The notes under the pieces are model-generated. The model was not told the DNA's origin. It saw nothing but the letters and a program-made list of their open reading frames with translations, and searched no databases. Shown here one piece after another: positions 1 to 8,488 of a stretch of 64,000 bases of DNA; position 1 is the stretch's first letter, and every line of letters begins with the position of its first letter. Origin of the DNA: Margaritifera margaritifera (taxonomy: Eukaryota; Mollusca; Bivalvia; Unionida; Margaritiferidae); assembly GCA_029931535.1 (NCBI GenBank), contig JAQPZY010001548.1, positions 1,738,001 through 1,802,000 on the forward strand, read 5' to 3'. The position numbers and the translations under genes were made by a program.

Positions 1-160
1 GGGAATGGAACATGGCGGGGGTACTATAGACTCGTACGGGAATGGAATATGGAGCCTGTACACCACCCCCTCCCCCCCCCCAAAAAAAAAAAAAACGGGA
101 AAGGAACGGGAAGAGGAAAACAGGGAGGGAGGGATAGAAGTATGGCAATAATGAAAAATA

Positions 161-197
161 ATCTTTTCTTGAAAAATGGTTGGCCCTGAAAAGGGCC
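161..197 (-). terminator. Histone-type 3' stem-loop with downstream element
   Basis: On the minus strand positions 197-182 read GGCCCTTTTCAGGGCC, a 6 bp stem with a UUUC loop that fits the consensus of replication-dependent histone mRNA 3' ends. Eleven bases further, 171-161 read CAAGAAAAGAT, close to the purine-rich histone downstream element that pairs with U7 snRNA. The signal starts 40 bases after a stop codon at 237-239 of the minus-strand gene next to it. That SLBP/U7 would process this RNA is inference from family knowledge. Confidence 0.75.
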
Positions 198-236
198 GTT
201 GGAGTGTTTACTTTCTCCAACATTGAGTCAGGAAGC

Positions 237-809
237 CTAGGAGGGTGTTGGTCTTTTTTTCTTTTGGAGTGGTGGTGGATGAGGCAGCCAGTCGGGATGT
301 CCCATTCGCCTGAACTTATCCTAGATTTTCATCCAGTTCAAGTTCAGGCGATGGAATTCCTCTTGTTTCTTGGCTTGTTCCTTCTTACTTCTTTCTAGGG
401 CCCACAAGATCTTAATGTGGGCCACTTCCTTCTCTAAGACTTTCCTTAGAAGTAGCTTAGTTATGTGGAGGTTCACCTCTTCGCGCCTGACACTACTGGG
501 GGTGGGGGGGGTGGGGGGTGGATAGATCCACCAATCTTCCTGGACTTGGTTTAGGAAGTATTCCACCCCTTCCAGTAAGTCTAGGGGCGTCTTGATGAAC
601 CCCACACGACAATGGGTTAAGGAAGTCTATTCCTTTTCCTCCACCAAGACATCGTTCACCAACCTCCTCGCTGAGGTGAGAGCTGCCAGTTGGCTGGTGA
701 CGTATGGCTTGGTGGCATTGTATCTCCACCAACACTCCATCCTTTCCACCAAGGACTCTACACCCACCATCACATCCCAGGCTTCCTGCAATAATTCTAC
801 AGTATTCAT
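237..809 (-). pseudogene. Unknown helical protein with basic tail, two in-frame stops
   Basis: One continuous minus-strand frame runs from an ATG at 809 to a TAG at 237-239, about 190 codons, broken by TAG codons at 627-629 and 321-323. The product begins MNTVELLQEAWDVMVG, is predicted helical, contains a proline stretch (WWIYPPP), then a charged helix (residues near 110-160, with RREEVNLHITK and KKEQAKKQEEF), and ends in a short basic PPPLQKKKRPTPS-type tail. I do not recognise the family. A histone-type stem-loop follows the last stop by 40 bases and a copy of a structured ~500 bp repeat with a TATA-like box lies just upstream. The charged-helix style resembles the polyQ gene at 3736-4152, the other gene with such a 3' end. 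It could be a real small gene with two nonsense changes, or a chance open frame. Confidence 0.5.
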
Positions 810-827
810 GTTGTTGAGTGAATTGTG

Positions 828-1440
828 AATGGTGCGACTGTTGTTGTTGTTATTGCATTAGAGTCGTGTGCGCCCTTCGGGCATGTACGACTATATACCC
901 CCACAGCGTGCGAAGCACGCATAGGGGGATTCAATGTGTGATTGAACACACTAATATTATCGTCAGGTGTGTTGACAGTTTGCAATACACATGACACTTT
1001 ACTGACTGAGTACACCCCTTCAGCGCAGCATGGTTCTCCACAATTAAGGGGGTTAAATTGAATGCGCGCTATTGGAGGGTGTGTATATTTTAGAATTTTG
1101 AATTATACCTGTACATAGGACTAGAACCACAATGTTTACAGGTATACAGGTGTGCGCTAGTGCACTTACGAAATTGCTTCAAGGGCTCAGTCTGGAGTGG
1201 CAGGCGGCACGGACTAGGCAAGCGATGTCGCAAAGCGTGACGGAGAGCTGAAACGCTGGAGGAACGTACATGATCAAATTCTGCCCGGTTAGCTAAGTCG
1301 GGCTGTCCCTATTACCAAGTGTGTATTAGCCAGATATTGTAATTGCGGTCACATTTAGTCAGTTGTATAAATTTTCCTAATTTCCTATCAATTTTGAGAT
1401 TTCGTGTACATAGTGTGCATATATTTTCCGAAAAACGCTA
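828..1440 (-). repeat. Structured direct repeat, copy A (upstream region of gene at 237-809)
   Basis: This segment is a diverged direct copy of 2492-3170. The best-conserved parts are the TTCG-loop hairpin near 871-882, the GCGTGC-GAA-GCACGC hairpin near 908-922, a paired CACAC/GTGTG set, the inverted pair TACCTGTA / TACAGGTA near 1108-1145, and the block GCAGGCGGCACGGACTAGGC near 1200. No coding frame is conserved. Its position directly upstream of a minus-strand gene suggests a promoter or leader, but a structured RNA or replication role is possible. Confidence 0.7.
891..898 (-). promoter_or_regulatory. TATA-like box in repeat A
   Basis: The minus strand reads GTATATAG here, about 85 bases upstream of the ATG at 809. 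The same box occurs at 2552-2559 in repeat B. A promoter role is inferred from the motif and its conservation between repeats. Confidence 0.4.
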
Positions 1441-1611
1441 ATAAATGAATTTGGGTTTTAGTAACCCTCTCAATATTTGTGTTCCTAATCAGATATTGTC
1501 AAGTTATCATTTGATTCGGCGGATAATGAATCATATTTGTGTTGAAATTTAGTTATATTTCGAAAAGGTTTTCAAGCCAAAGTGAAAACCAATAGGCAGA
1601 TAGCAAACTCT

Positions 1612-2444
1612 TTAGCCCTTAAAAGGACAGGGTGACCCCTGTAGGAGACGTCTCAGGAAGAACGATTTCAGGTGGTCCGATATGTATTCCAAGGCCGTTC
1701 GTCTAACACGCACATTCGGGACGCTCAGGTCAATGAAATCAGCCATGTCACATGGTATGTAATATTCATTGTAGTCAAATCCTTTGTCCACTTGGTGGTA
1801 CGCCATCAGGTGATTCGCAATTATTGCAACTAATGTTAATGGGCAGTCGCTGAAACCTTTCCCCCATTGTTGTAAGGCTCCGATTGCTTTTTTGCCCGTA
1901 CTCTACTGGCTTTAGTCGGTCTCCCACCAGTATCTGCTTGAGTCCTCGCCTGAACGACCACCTTAAGATCGTCGACGAACTTTATGGCCTCTTCCTTATC
2001 TAGCCATAGCTCGTTCATTCCCCATTTGTGTGATGTATCATACAAAACTTGCCCAGCCTGCTTATGTAACTCGGGGTCTTTAAGATCCGGTTGTGGGATA
2101 GGTTGTGGGGTGGGTGGGGGTAACTTGCACGCTTCCGCCGCCTCCTGTTTTTCCTTCTGTTTTACCGGTGTTTTTGTCATTGACCTTGGTGGTGAGGAGA
2201 TTGGTGGTACTACGGTACTTGGCGGCGTTCCTGTCGTTTCCTGCGGCTTTGTTACCTCTTGAGTTTCTTTCATAACACCAGGGCCCTCTTCTTTCCCATG
2301 GGCTTCTCTCTATTGGGCTTCTTCCTCCCAAATAAGAAGAAGAGTCGTTCTCTTTTCTTGAGCGCGGAGGCTCCATCCAGTTGCCACTGAAAGGCCTAAG
2401 CCCTTCAGGGCATTCAGTGCATATTCGGGAATTATTAGTTCCAT
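1612..2444 (-). pseudogene. Unknown protein, Pro/Lys-rich middle, frameshifted
   Basis: The frame opens at an ATG at 2444 (MELIIPEYALNALKG, an amphipathic N-terminus), is cut by a TAG at 2310-2312, and continues to about 1890. There a shift near an A-run changes frame, after which it stays open to 1612. The middle is rich in Pro, Thr and Lys (PPSTVVPPISSPPRSM, LPPPTPQPIPQPDL), followed by a globular-looking stretch (KWGMNELWLDKEEAIKFVDDL) and a C-terminal part with VRVRRTALEYISDHLKSF. I do not recognise it. It lies between the two structured repeats, in the same orientation as the virus-like genes to its right, and is therefore probably part of the same element. The frame joining is inferred. 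Confidence 0.45.
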
Positions 2445-2450
2445 CGCTAA

Positions 2451-2461
2451 CTATTTTTATA
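2451..2461 (-). promoter_or_regulatory. TATA box candidate before gene at 1612-2444
   Basis: The minus strand reads TATAAAAATAG just upstream of the ATG at 2444. The spacing is short for a canonical TATA-to-ATG distance, so transcription might instead start from the box in repeat B at 2552-2559. Confidence 0.35.
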
Positions 2462-2491
2462 CTTGTTGTTCCTACTGTGTTCGCTGCAGAC

Positions 2492-3170
2492 TATGGTGCG
2501 ACTCGTTCGTTGTTTGAATTTAAGTCGTTTTCGCCCTTCGGGCATGTACGACTATATACCCCCATAGCGTGCGAAGCACGCTTATGGGGATTCAATGTGT
2601 GATTGAACACACTATATTTTGTCAGGTGTGTTAACAGTTCGCAACACACCTGACACTGTACTGAGTACACCCCTCCAGCGCAGCATGGTTCCCCACAATT
2701 AAGGGGGTTAAATTGATGCGCGCTATTGGAGAGTGTGTACATTTAACACACCCCACCATCAATGCATGGTTTCCCCACAAACGGGGGTTCATTGTAGGCA
2801 TGATATTGTGAGGTGTGTTTATACCTGTACATAGGACTAGAACCACAATGTTTACAGGTATATATGTGTGCGTCATAGCGCACGTTGTTGATTGACTTGC
2901 TTTAAGGTCTCAGTCAGGAGTAGCAGGCGGCACGGACTAGGCAAGCGAAACGTACAAGGAACGTACATACATGATCAAATTCTGCCCAGTTAAACTAATT
3001 CGGGCTGTCCCTAATACCAATAAAGTGTGTGCGACTTGTTCAATTATGACAATACTTCGAGTTACAAAGAATTTTCCATTTAACGCGAATATTCCAGTTT
3101 TTAAGAAAAAATTTGTGTACAAAGTGTACATATTATTTTCAAAAACAATACCAATCTTTGAGTAAGAATT
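2492..3170 (-). repeat. Structured direct repeat, copy B
   Basis: This is a diverged direct copy of 828-1440, with an additional ~70 base insertion near 2745-2815 that ends in its own ACACACC/GGTGTGT pair. It keeps the hairpins of copy A in better shape: CCCCATA-GCGTGC-GAA-GCACGC-TATGGGG at 2560-2589 and a perfect 12 bp stem GTCAGGTGTGTT / AACACACCTGAC at 2621-2654. It also contains a TATA-like box at 2552-2559 on the minus strand. It lies directly upstream of the minus-strand gene at 1612-2444. Confidence 0.7.
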
Positions 3171-3676
3171 ACTCATATCTTTTTCGTATCACGCACACTA
3201 CAATTGTGAGTTGGCCCCATACTTCCATACTTCAAGAGCGAGTCATTGTAGTTGTAGTTGGGTGCTCAAGGTGCAGACCAACCCTGCCTCCTCCCCTCCT
3301 CGTCCACTGCGTCTCCCTCTACCGGTTAGCACGTCTGCCACACGTCTGCTCTGCTCCACCGCTACTGCCTGGAATCTAGATGCATTCGTCTGACGTCATC
3401 CCTATGACGTCATTCTATGCTTCGCGGATTCTGCACTTCACCACCCCTTACCCCAAAAACACAGAACCATTACGCGGACCTAAAAGAAACACTTTTTCAA
3501 AAAAATTTATCAAACACAAACACACTCTATACAAACACACCACACCACACCACCCTTTTTAAAAAAAAATTATTTTTATTTTTTATCAAACATTTTTTTG
3601 GGAATGGGAATTTTTTTGAAGTGGGTAAAGACAAACACACAAACACAAACATTTTTTAGGCACAATGAAATGATCA
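3171..3676. other. Intergenic, low-complexity A/T and CA-rich DNA
   Basis: No coding frame is convincing here. The segment has T-rich and ACACAC-type tracts near 3505-3600. It separates repeat B from the histone-type stem-loop of the polyQ gene. Confidence 0.5.
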
Positions 3677-3712
3677 TCTTTTCTAGAGATCTGGGTGGCC
3701 CTGAAAAGGGCC
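3677..3712 (-). terminator. Second histone-type 3' stem-loop
   Basis: On the minus strand 3712-3697 read GGCCCTTTTCAGGGCC followed by ACCCAG, the classic histone stem-loop and its ACCCA flank. A purine-rich segment containing AGAAAAGATG lies 10 to 20 bases beyond. The stem-loop begins 24 bases after the stop codon (3736-3738) of the polyQ gene, a distance usual for histone mRNAs. The 16 nt stem-loop is identical to the one at 182-197. Confidence 0.75.
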
Positions 3713-3735
3713 GTTGGGTTAAGAAGTTATGTTTT

Positions 3736-4152
3736 TTAACTTCTGGTAGCAGCAGCAGCAGTAGCAGCCGCAGCAGGACGGCCACGTTTTGCCACAGGTC
3801 TCGTGGCTGTAGGACAAGCTCTCTTTCTGGTAAAAGATAAGGCAAACTCATCACAGTCCATCTTACAGGTGACTTCTCCGTCTGGTAGTTTCAGCTGCTG
3901 CAAGATTTGTTGTTGTTGTTGTTGTAGCTGCTGTTGTTGTTGTTGTCTTTGCTGTTGCTGTTGCAGTCTGTGTCTCTCCTCCCATTCCGTTCTGTTCCTG
4001 ACGATTTCTTCTCTCAGGACTTCTTCCACCAGATCTTGAGCCATTTGCAGGAAGATCATCGTCTTTCTCTCCGGGTTGTTCTGAAGCAAATGATGCCTCA
4101 CCCTCTGCATGTTCACCATTTCTTTGTTCAACTTGCTAATTTCAGTGGTCAT
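3736..4152 (-). CDS. PolyQ coiled-coil protein with basic AT-hook-like tail
   Basis: An intact frame of about 138 codons starts at ATG 4152 (MTTEISKLNKEMVNMQ); the frame is also open upstream to 4179 without an ATG. Residues 1-60 look like a coiled coil, residues about 65-95 are mostly glutamine, and the C-terminus is basic and alanine-rich with KRGRPAAAATAA, an AT-hook-like GRP core. It is one of the few unbroken genes of the element. A TATA box lies 35-41 bases upstream and a histone-type stem-loop follows 24 bases after the stop. A DNA-binding or chromatin-related role is inference from the tail. It is not a core histone. Codon repeats (CAG/CAA, GCx) make length changes likely. Confidence 0.65.
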   Translation of the reverse strand: MTTEISKLNKEMVNMQRVRHHLLQNNPERKTMIFLQMAQDLVEEVLREEIVRNRTEWEERHRLQQQQQRQQQQQQLQQQQQQILQQLKLPDGEVTCKMDCDEFALSFTRKRACPTATRPVAKRGRPAAAATAAAATRS

Positions 4153-4186
4153 GTTGACGAGAGTGACTGAACTGGCCAACGCACCG

Positions 4187-4193
4187 CTTTATA
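4187..4193 (-). promoter_or_regulatory. TATA box of polyQ gene
   Basis: TATAAAG on the minus strand, 35 bases before the ATG at 4152. Confidence 0.5.
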
Positions 4194-4412
4194 TGCTGGA
4201 AGCGCGGACGCGATGGAAAACATGGTTCAGATCGATAGTGAAGGGAAAAGAGGTGGTGACTTCAGATCGATAGGAAGAGAGATAGAGTCTATACATTTAT
4301 CATTTTTTTCAAATCCAATAAACCACACAGCACCATTTTTTTTTCAAAAATCAACATTTTTAATCAACAAGAAGCTTCTTTCACATAAAATGCAAACTAA
4401 CAACCAACAAGA

Positions 4413-5346
4413 TTAAACATGAACGTATTTACAGGGTTGACAACGTTGGGAAGGCAAACTGAACTTGCACTGTTCTACATCATTCTGATGCACACTACGT
4501 TTCTGAGCTAAAGACAAGAGATAACCATAATGTTCACAAAACCATCGTTCTACTTTAGCATCGTTTCGAGCATACTCTCTATCAAAACAAGTCACTAAAT
4601 GTTCGAAGGAATATCCGAGACTGCGTTGATGAAGAAAATGTACACAATATTGTCCACACACCATAGAATCGGATCCTTGTAATCGGACATTATTGAATCG
4701 AGTGGAGACTGCATTTCTTCTCATAAAGTCGATGATGTCGTCTATCAAAAGAGGTAATCCATAAGAATCAAAATATTCCACGCTGTGATCGTTGGGAAAG
4801 TACACGGCCACCCAATGGGTTCCTAGTCGATGACTGTCGTCGGTATTGATGACATAGGCATGAACGTCTCTGTTGCAAGAGAGCTTCGATGCGTTTGATC
4901 TCCAGAAGAGTGAGTGGAGGTGAAGAAGAATCCTGCAAGTCTTTATACCATTTTCTCAACACCTTTTCTTCCGAGATCTGAGACCGGGCGTCCTCCAAAT
5001 ATTCGTCCAATTTTTCTTCGGCCGTCATCATCATACATTTGTTGTGTTGTTTCTGACTGGGATGATCTATTTGACATCCATGACAATGTTCTCTGGGCAG
5101 GGTGTTAATTCTTTCAACCAATTCCGTCACATAACATCAGACTAAATGTTTTTCTTGTTCTGGCCATCGACAAGCCATAAATCCAGTAAACTTGGGAACA
5201 CTATTTTTCTCTTCTTCTTCTTTTTGGGGTTCTGAATGAATCACCTTGTCATCATCAGTGGTAGAGGGTAGTGACTGCTGCTGTGGTTCACAACATCCCT
5301 CATCTTCTTCGTCTATCTCCATAGGTTCCTCTTCTTCGTGTTGCAT
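4413..5346 (-). pseudogene. Adenain-like cysteine protease with acidic and Cys/His-rich N-terminal part
   Basis: The frame starts at ATG 5346 with an acidic run (MQHEEEEPMEIDEEDEG), meets a TGA at 5137-5139, continues with a Cys/His cluster (CHGCQIDHPSQKQHNKC) and a charged helix, then shifts frame near 4868 into the protease domain, which stays open to the stop at 4413. The protease domain shows the C5/Ulp1 triad in order: His in GTHWVAVYF (4815-4817), Asp in YFDSYGLP, and Cys in MVCGQYCVHFL. This is the maturation protease of adenoviruses and Maverick/Polinton elements, which cleaves capsid precursors. The unbroken triad contrasts with the two breaks before it. It follows the major capsid gene by 8 bases. 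Whether the acidic and Cys/His parts belong to one polypeptide is inferred from their sharing a frame. Confidence 0.75.
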
Positions 5347-5354
5347 CTTTTCTT

Positions 5355-6676
5355 CTAATAGTCTAGAATCACTTCTCTCAAACTGTTGATCTCAAGAGTA
5401 TTATCAAATTCTGCATACAAGATGACGTTCAACGTATGGTCTAGAGCTGCTGAAAACTGAAGTTCCACACGAAGTTGGCCTGATTTTATAGGGTGGAAAT
5501 GTCCTTCGTCGCTGCCTTGGTAAGGAGTGAAATCAAATTCCCACAATGCATATCCTCCTGCATAATCGTCGTACGAAATGCCGTGGCTACTGTTGGTGCC
5601 TAACTGTCCCGTGGCTTCATACAGGGTCAGGTAAGATCACAAGTATTTTTTTCGTTGCCAAAGTTAGGTTCGAAAGGTCTGGTACACAACGTCATGCCAT
5701 CTCGACTGACTTCTATCTTGGAGACGTTGAAGTGTTGAAAGTTGAACGGATTTACATTGTGAGCTCCATTGAAGGCTGCATTACTGACGATGCCAATCAG
5801 CAAACGTTTGGGAAGCTGTCATTGGAAGACTTGATCTTCGACTTTGGATCGGAGTCCAGCGGCAATGGTAAACGTTTTCACTTTCACTCGTTGCACAGGA
5901 TTCTTGGCAGTGGTTCTGCTCAAAGTTTGACTGATGTCGTTGGCTACTTTATGTAAGACTTCTACACGGCGTACGTAAAGTCTGGCTTCTTCGGTGACAG
6001 TTTTGTAATCGTTGGCATTGGCCATCAAATGAAAGGTGGCACTACTGCGATTCAGTCTCAGGCGTACATCCACTCCGTTCAACAAATACTTCTCTTGCAG
6101 CCACATGTCCAAATGCAAACGATCCATCAGTTCTAAAGTGCGCCCTTGTTTGATTTTCTTTTGACGGGGGGTAAATCCCAGATTGTGATCTGTATCATCC
6201 ACTTTAACCAACGCTGTGTCGTCGAACTTTCCCGAGGTGTCAGGTTTCCAGACCACGGAAGCATCCAGATGAGTGTACTTGGCTTCTTTATCGTACGTCA
6301 AGAGATTTTCCAAGTAAGCACGGTAAGGGTAAGTATCCATGCTGCTGCTGACCAGTTTGTTATTCAAGTACAAATCCACTTCGCTGAACAAGGAATGCAT
6401 GACATTATTGACGGGAACTACTAGGGCATCGGCATCAGGATTACCGCCGTCCGCCGTTTTGACCACTTTGAGTTTCAAGTACAAGTAGCTGTTATTCAGA
6501 TCGATGTAATCTTCGGTTTGTCCTTTGATTTCAAATTCGATAGGAGCTGAAGCTGTCAAAGACGATACAGGATGAAATTCCACCCATTGGGATTCTTGCA
6601 TCGTCATCATGGTAGGGGGCATGGTAAACAGATCCAGTTCTTACTTGGTACATGCGCAAGAATCTCGGTGCATCAT
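5355..6676 (-). pseudogene. Major capsid protein (hexon-like), decayed
   Basis: About 440 codons from ATG 6676 to the stop at 5355-5357. The motifs WVEFHP, DYIDLNNSYLYLKLKV, VNNVMHSLFSEVDLYLNNK and TYPYRAYLENLLTYD are characteristic of a capsid family widespread in invertebrate Maverick/Polinton elements (often labelled F54H12.2-like), which I take to be the double jelly-roll major capsid protein. Lesions are a TAA at 6641-6643, a TGA at 5819-5821, a one-base shift at a seven-base run (5646-5652), and a TGA at 5637-5639. The second copy at 15206-16462 has sense codons at these points, so they are mutations of this copy. Start 6676 is chosen because copy 2 opens at the equivalent ATG. The assignment as major rather than minor capsid rests on length and motif memory. 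Confidence 0.8.
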
Positions 6677-6687
6677 TTTTCAATGGC

Positions 6688-7131
6688 TTAGTAATCAAAC
6701 ACGTCTAATTCTCTGACCGTTCTTCTTTTCTTATTCTTTTTTGGAACACCGTGTGTTTTATGAGCTCTGAAGGGAGGTCGACGTCGTCTCTTTCTGCCTT
6801 GTCCTTGCTGTGGAGTGAAGGAAGAAGTAATGCCAGGACCAGAAGCGTCAAGAGAATTTATTGGAGTCTCTCGACGACCGAAAAGATCTTTGCCAGTTTG
6901 CAGCAACACATTTTTTCCTGCTCTCATAAAGGCTTCTTTTGGATTTTGTTTGTCCATAAGGACGTTTTGCAAAAATTCTTTTCCTTGCGTCAAAGCGGCA
7001 TCTTTTAAAGCATGCAATCCTCGAGTCACCATGGGTTTCAAAATGGGGGCTACCGTCCGAAAAGCCGATTTTAACATATCTCCTAAACCGTGTCCTCGTT
7101 ACCGAGCCACTCCTCTGTACACCGGATACAT
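6688..7131 (-). pseudogene. Basic core-like (pX/pVII-type) protein
   Basis: A 147-codon frame from ATG 7131 to 6688 with one TAA at 7099-7101. The N-terminus reads MYPVYRGVAR, followed by an amphipathic region (AFRTVAPILKPMVTRGLHAL) and a strongly basic C-terminus with GRKRRRRPPF and PKKNKKRR. Small basic DNA-condensing proteins with such composition accompany the capsid genes of adenovirus-like elements. The gene begins 10 bases after the penton stop and ends 11 bases before the capsid start, in a tightly packed cluster. The second copy at 14758-15196 keeps the same order. The functional name is inference from position and composition. Confidence 0.65.
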
Positions 7132-7141
7132 TCTATTGATG

Positions 7142-8052
7142 TTACAATTCGCTGGAGAACCTTTTTCGAAAATGTAGTTTCACCGTGACTTTTCCTTTGT
7201 CAATGAATGGAACACTTTGTCCCAGATCTCCTTTTATACTAATGTTGACACTGTCAAAATACGATTTACTGACTGGAAGATAATGAGGGTGTACAAATTC
7301 ACGGTGAACGTGATGCGTGTTTCCCCCTTCTTCGTACGCGGTGACAGAAGAATCTGCTTGAATGGAATGACTCTCAGTAACGGAGCGGCTGTGTTTCCCA
7401 CCACGTTGTACTCCACCACATCTGAGTACACAAACATTAAATTCAGTCCAACGTTCAATTCGATAGGGGTGCGAAAACCCTTTTCGAAATCTGTGTTGCT
7501 TTTGACTTTTATCTTGGGAAACGATTTACTTCCACCGAAAATAGCAAACAACCCAGCAGAAAAAGTGATGGCTAATATGTCGGCGTCCGAAAATTGCAAG
7601 ACGATACGGCGTGCCACAGGATGGTAACTGATCTGTACCGATTTCTTTGTTTTCTCTAAGGATTTGGCAAATTGGGCCTCGAAGATGGCCTTAATGGTCT
7701 CCACCAAATGTCGAGCCCCAAAATAATAACCTCCAGGAATTTTCATGGTATAGGTCGCCAAGAGAGGAATTTTATCTGGTACTGTTTTGGATTCGTGAAA
7801 GCCAGGCTTAATTTTGCCCAAGTGATCTTGCACTTCCTGGTTCAAGATTTGCACGTCAAAAGTGTTTTGACCTTCGTTGATGTTTTGGACTTGCGTAGGA
7901 TGAATGATTTCTACCAAAGCCACTTCCCAATGAGCTTCGTGATCCAATTGGATGGCCTGAGTTAATTTGGCCGTGAAACAACATAAGGTGTTGTTGGGAA
8001 ACACATCCATGGAACTGTCACTAGGTAAAGTTAAATAAAATTGGTTATTCAT
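7142..8052 (-). pseudogene. Penton-like minor capsid protein, frameshifted
   Basis: From ATG 8052 the product begins MNNQFYLTLPSDSSMDVFP and contains HWEVALVEIIHPTQ, GGYYFGARHLVETIK and ELNVGLNLMFVYSDVVEYN, a pattern shared by the minor (penton, single jelly-roll) capsid proteins of Maverick/Polinton elements. A one-base shift near 7345-7380 sends the frame to an early stop at 7234. In another frame coding resumes (HPHYLPVSKSYFDSV, then KVTVKLHFRKR) to a stop at 7142-7144, the same ending seen in the second copy at 14754. Total about 303 codons. The ATG overlaps the stop of the membrane gene (ATGA). Confidence 0.75.
7232..7238 (-). promoter_or_regulatory. TATA box candidate before core-like gene
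   Basis: GTATAAAAGG on the minus strand inside the penton 3' coding region. The first ATG downstream is that of the core-like gene at 7131. The box is not preserved in the second copy. Confidence 0.35.
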
Positions 8053-8483
8053 ACTTCTAAGGTGGTTCTGATCTCCGAGGAGTCACTCGAGTGCACAGGA
8101 GATTGATGTTCAAACGGTTCCAAAAGAGGATTGGTGTTATGGTGACTGGAAGAAGGTGGACTGGCGTTGGTCGTACCGTTGTGCTGGCTGCTGCTGTGGT
8201 TGTTGTGATTGTCCGTCGTCGTAAATTTCAAAGAGGGACTGGGTAGAAGATAACCGATGCAACTGCTAAGTTAAATGGTCCACAATTGTTTGTCCCCTTG
8301 TTGCAAACTCAAATTGGCAATGGCTGCTCCGATGACACAATACACTACAAAGATTTGGCAGAAAAAGACGATTTGATTTTTAGGCACACGTTCTCCGCAC
8401 CACACCCACAAAGGTTGTTTTTGTAATTCTTGAAGAGAAGAACTCTGTGAAGGAGTCGACGTCGTGGCTGTATTGAACGGCAT
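8049..8483 (-). pseudogene. Small membrane protein with Ser/Thr/His-rich tail
   Basis: A 144-codon frame from ATG 8483 with one TAA at 8271-8273. After a polar N-terminus it has one hydrophobic segment (QIVFFCQIFVVYCVIGAAIA, residues about 38-57), a GDKQLWT motif, then after the stop CIGYLLPSPSLK and a low-complexity tail rich in Ser, Asn, His and Thr. I recall the membrane segment plus LW..LLSS..GYLLP ending as a recurrent small protein of animal Maverick-like elements, of unknown role. The stop codon overlaps the penton ATG, and the gene starts 5 bases after the integrase stop. Confidence 0.65.
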
Positions 8484-8488
8484 GTCGT

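Noticed and set aside
3803..4170. Plus-strand Cys/Ser-rich and Leu-rich ORFs
   Set aside because: They are antisense readings of the glutamine-rich gene at 3736-4152.
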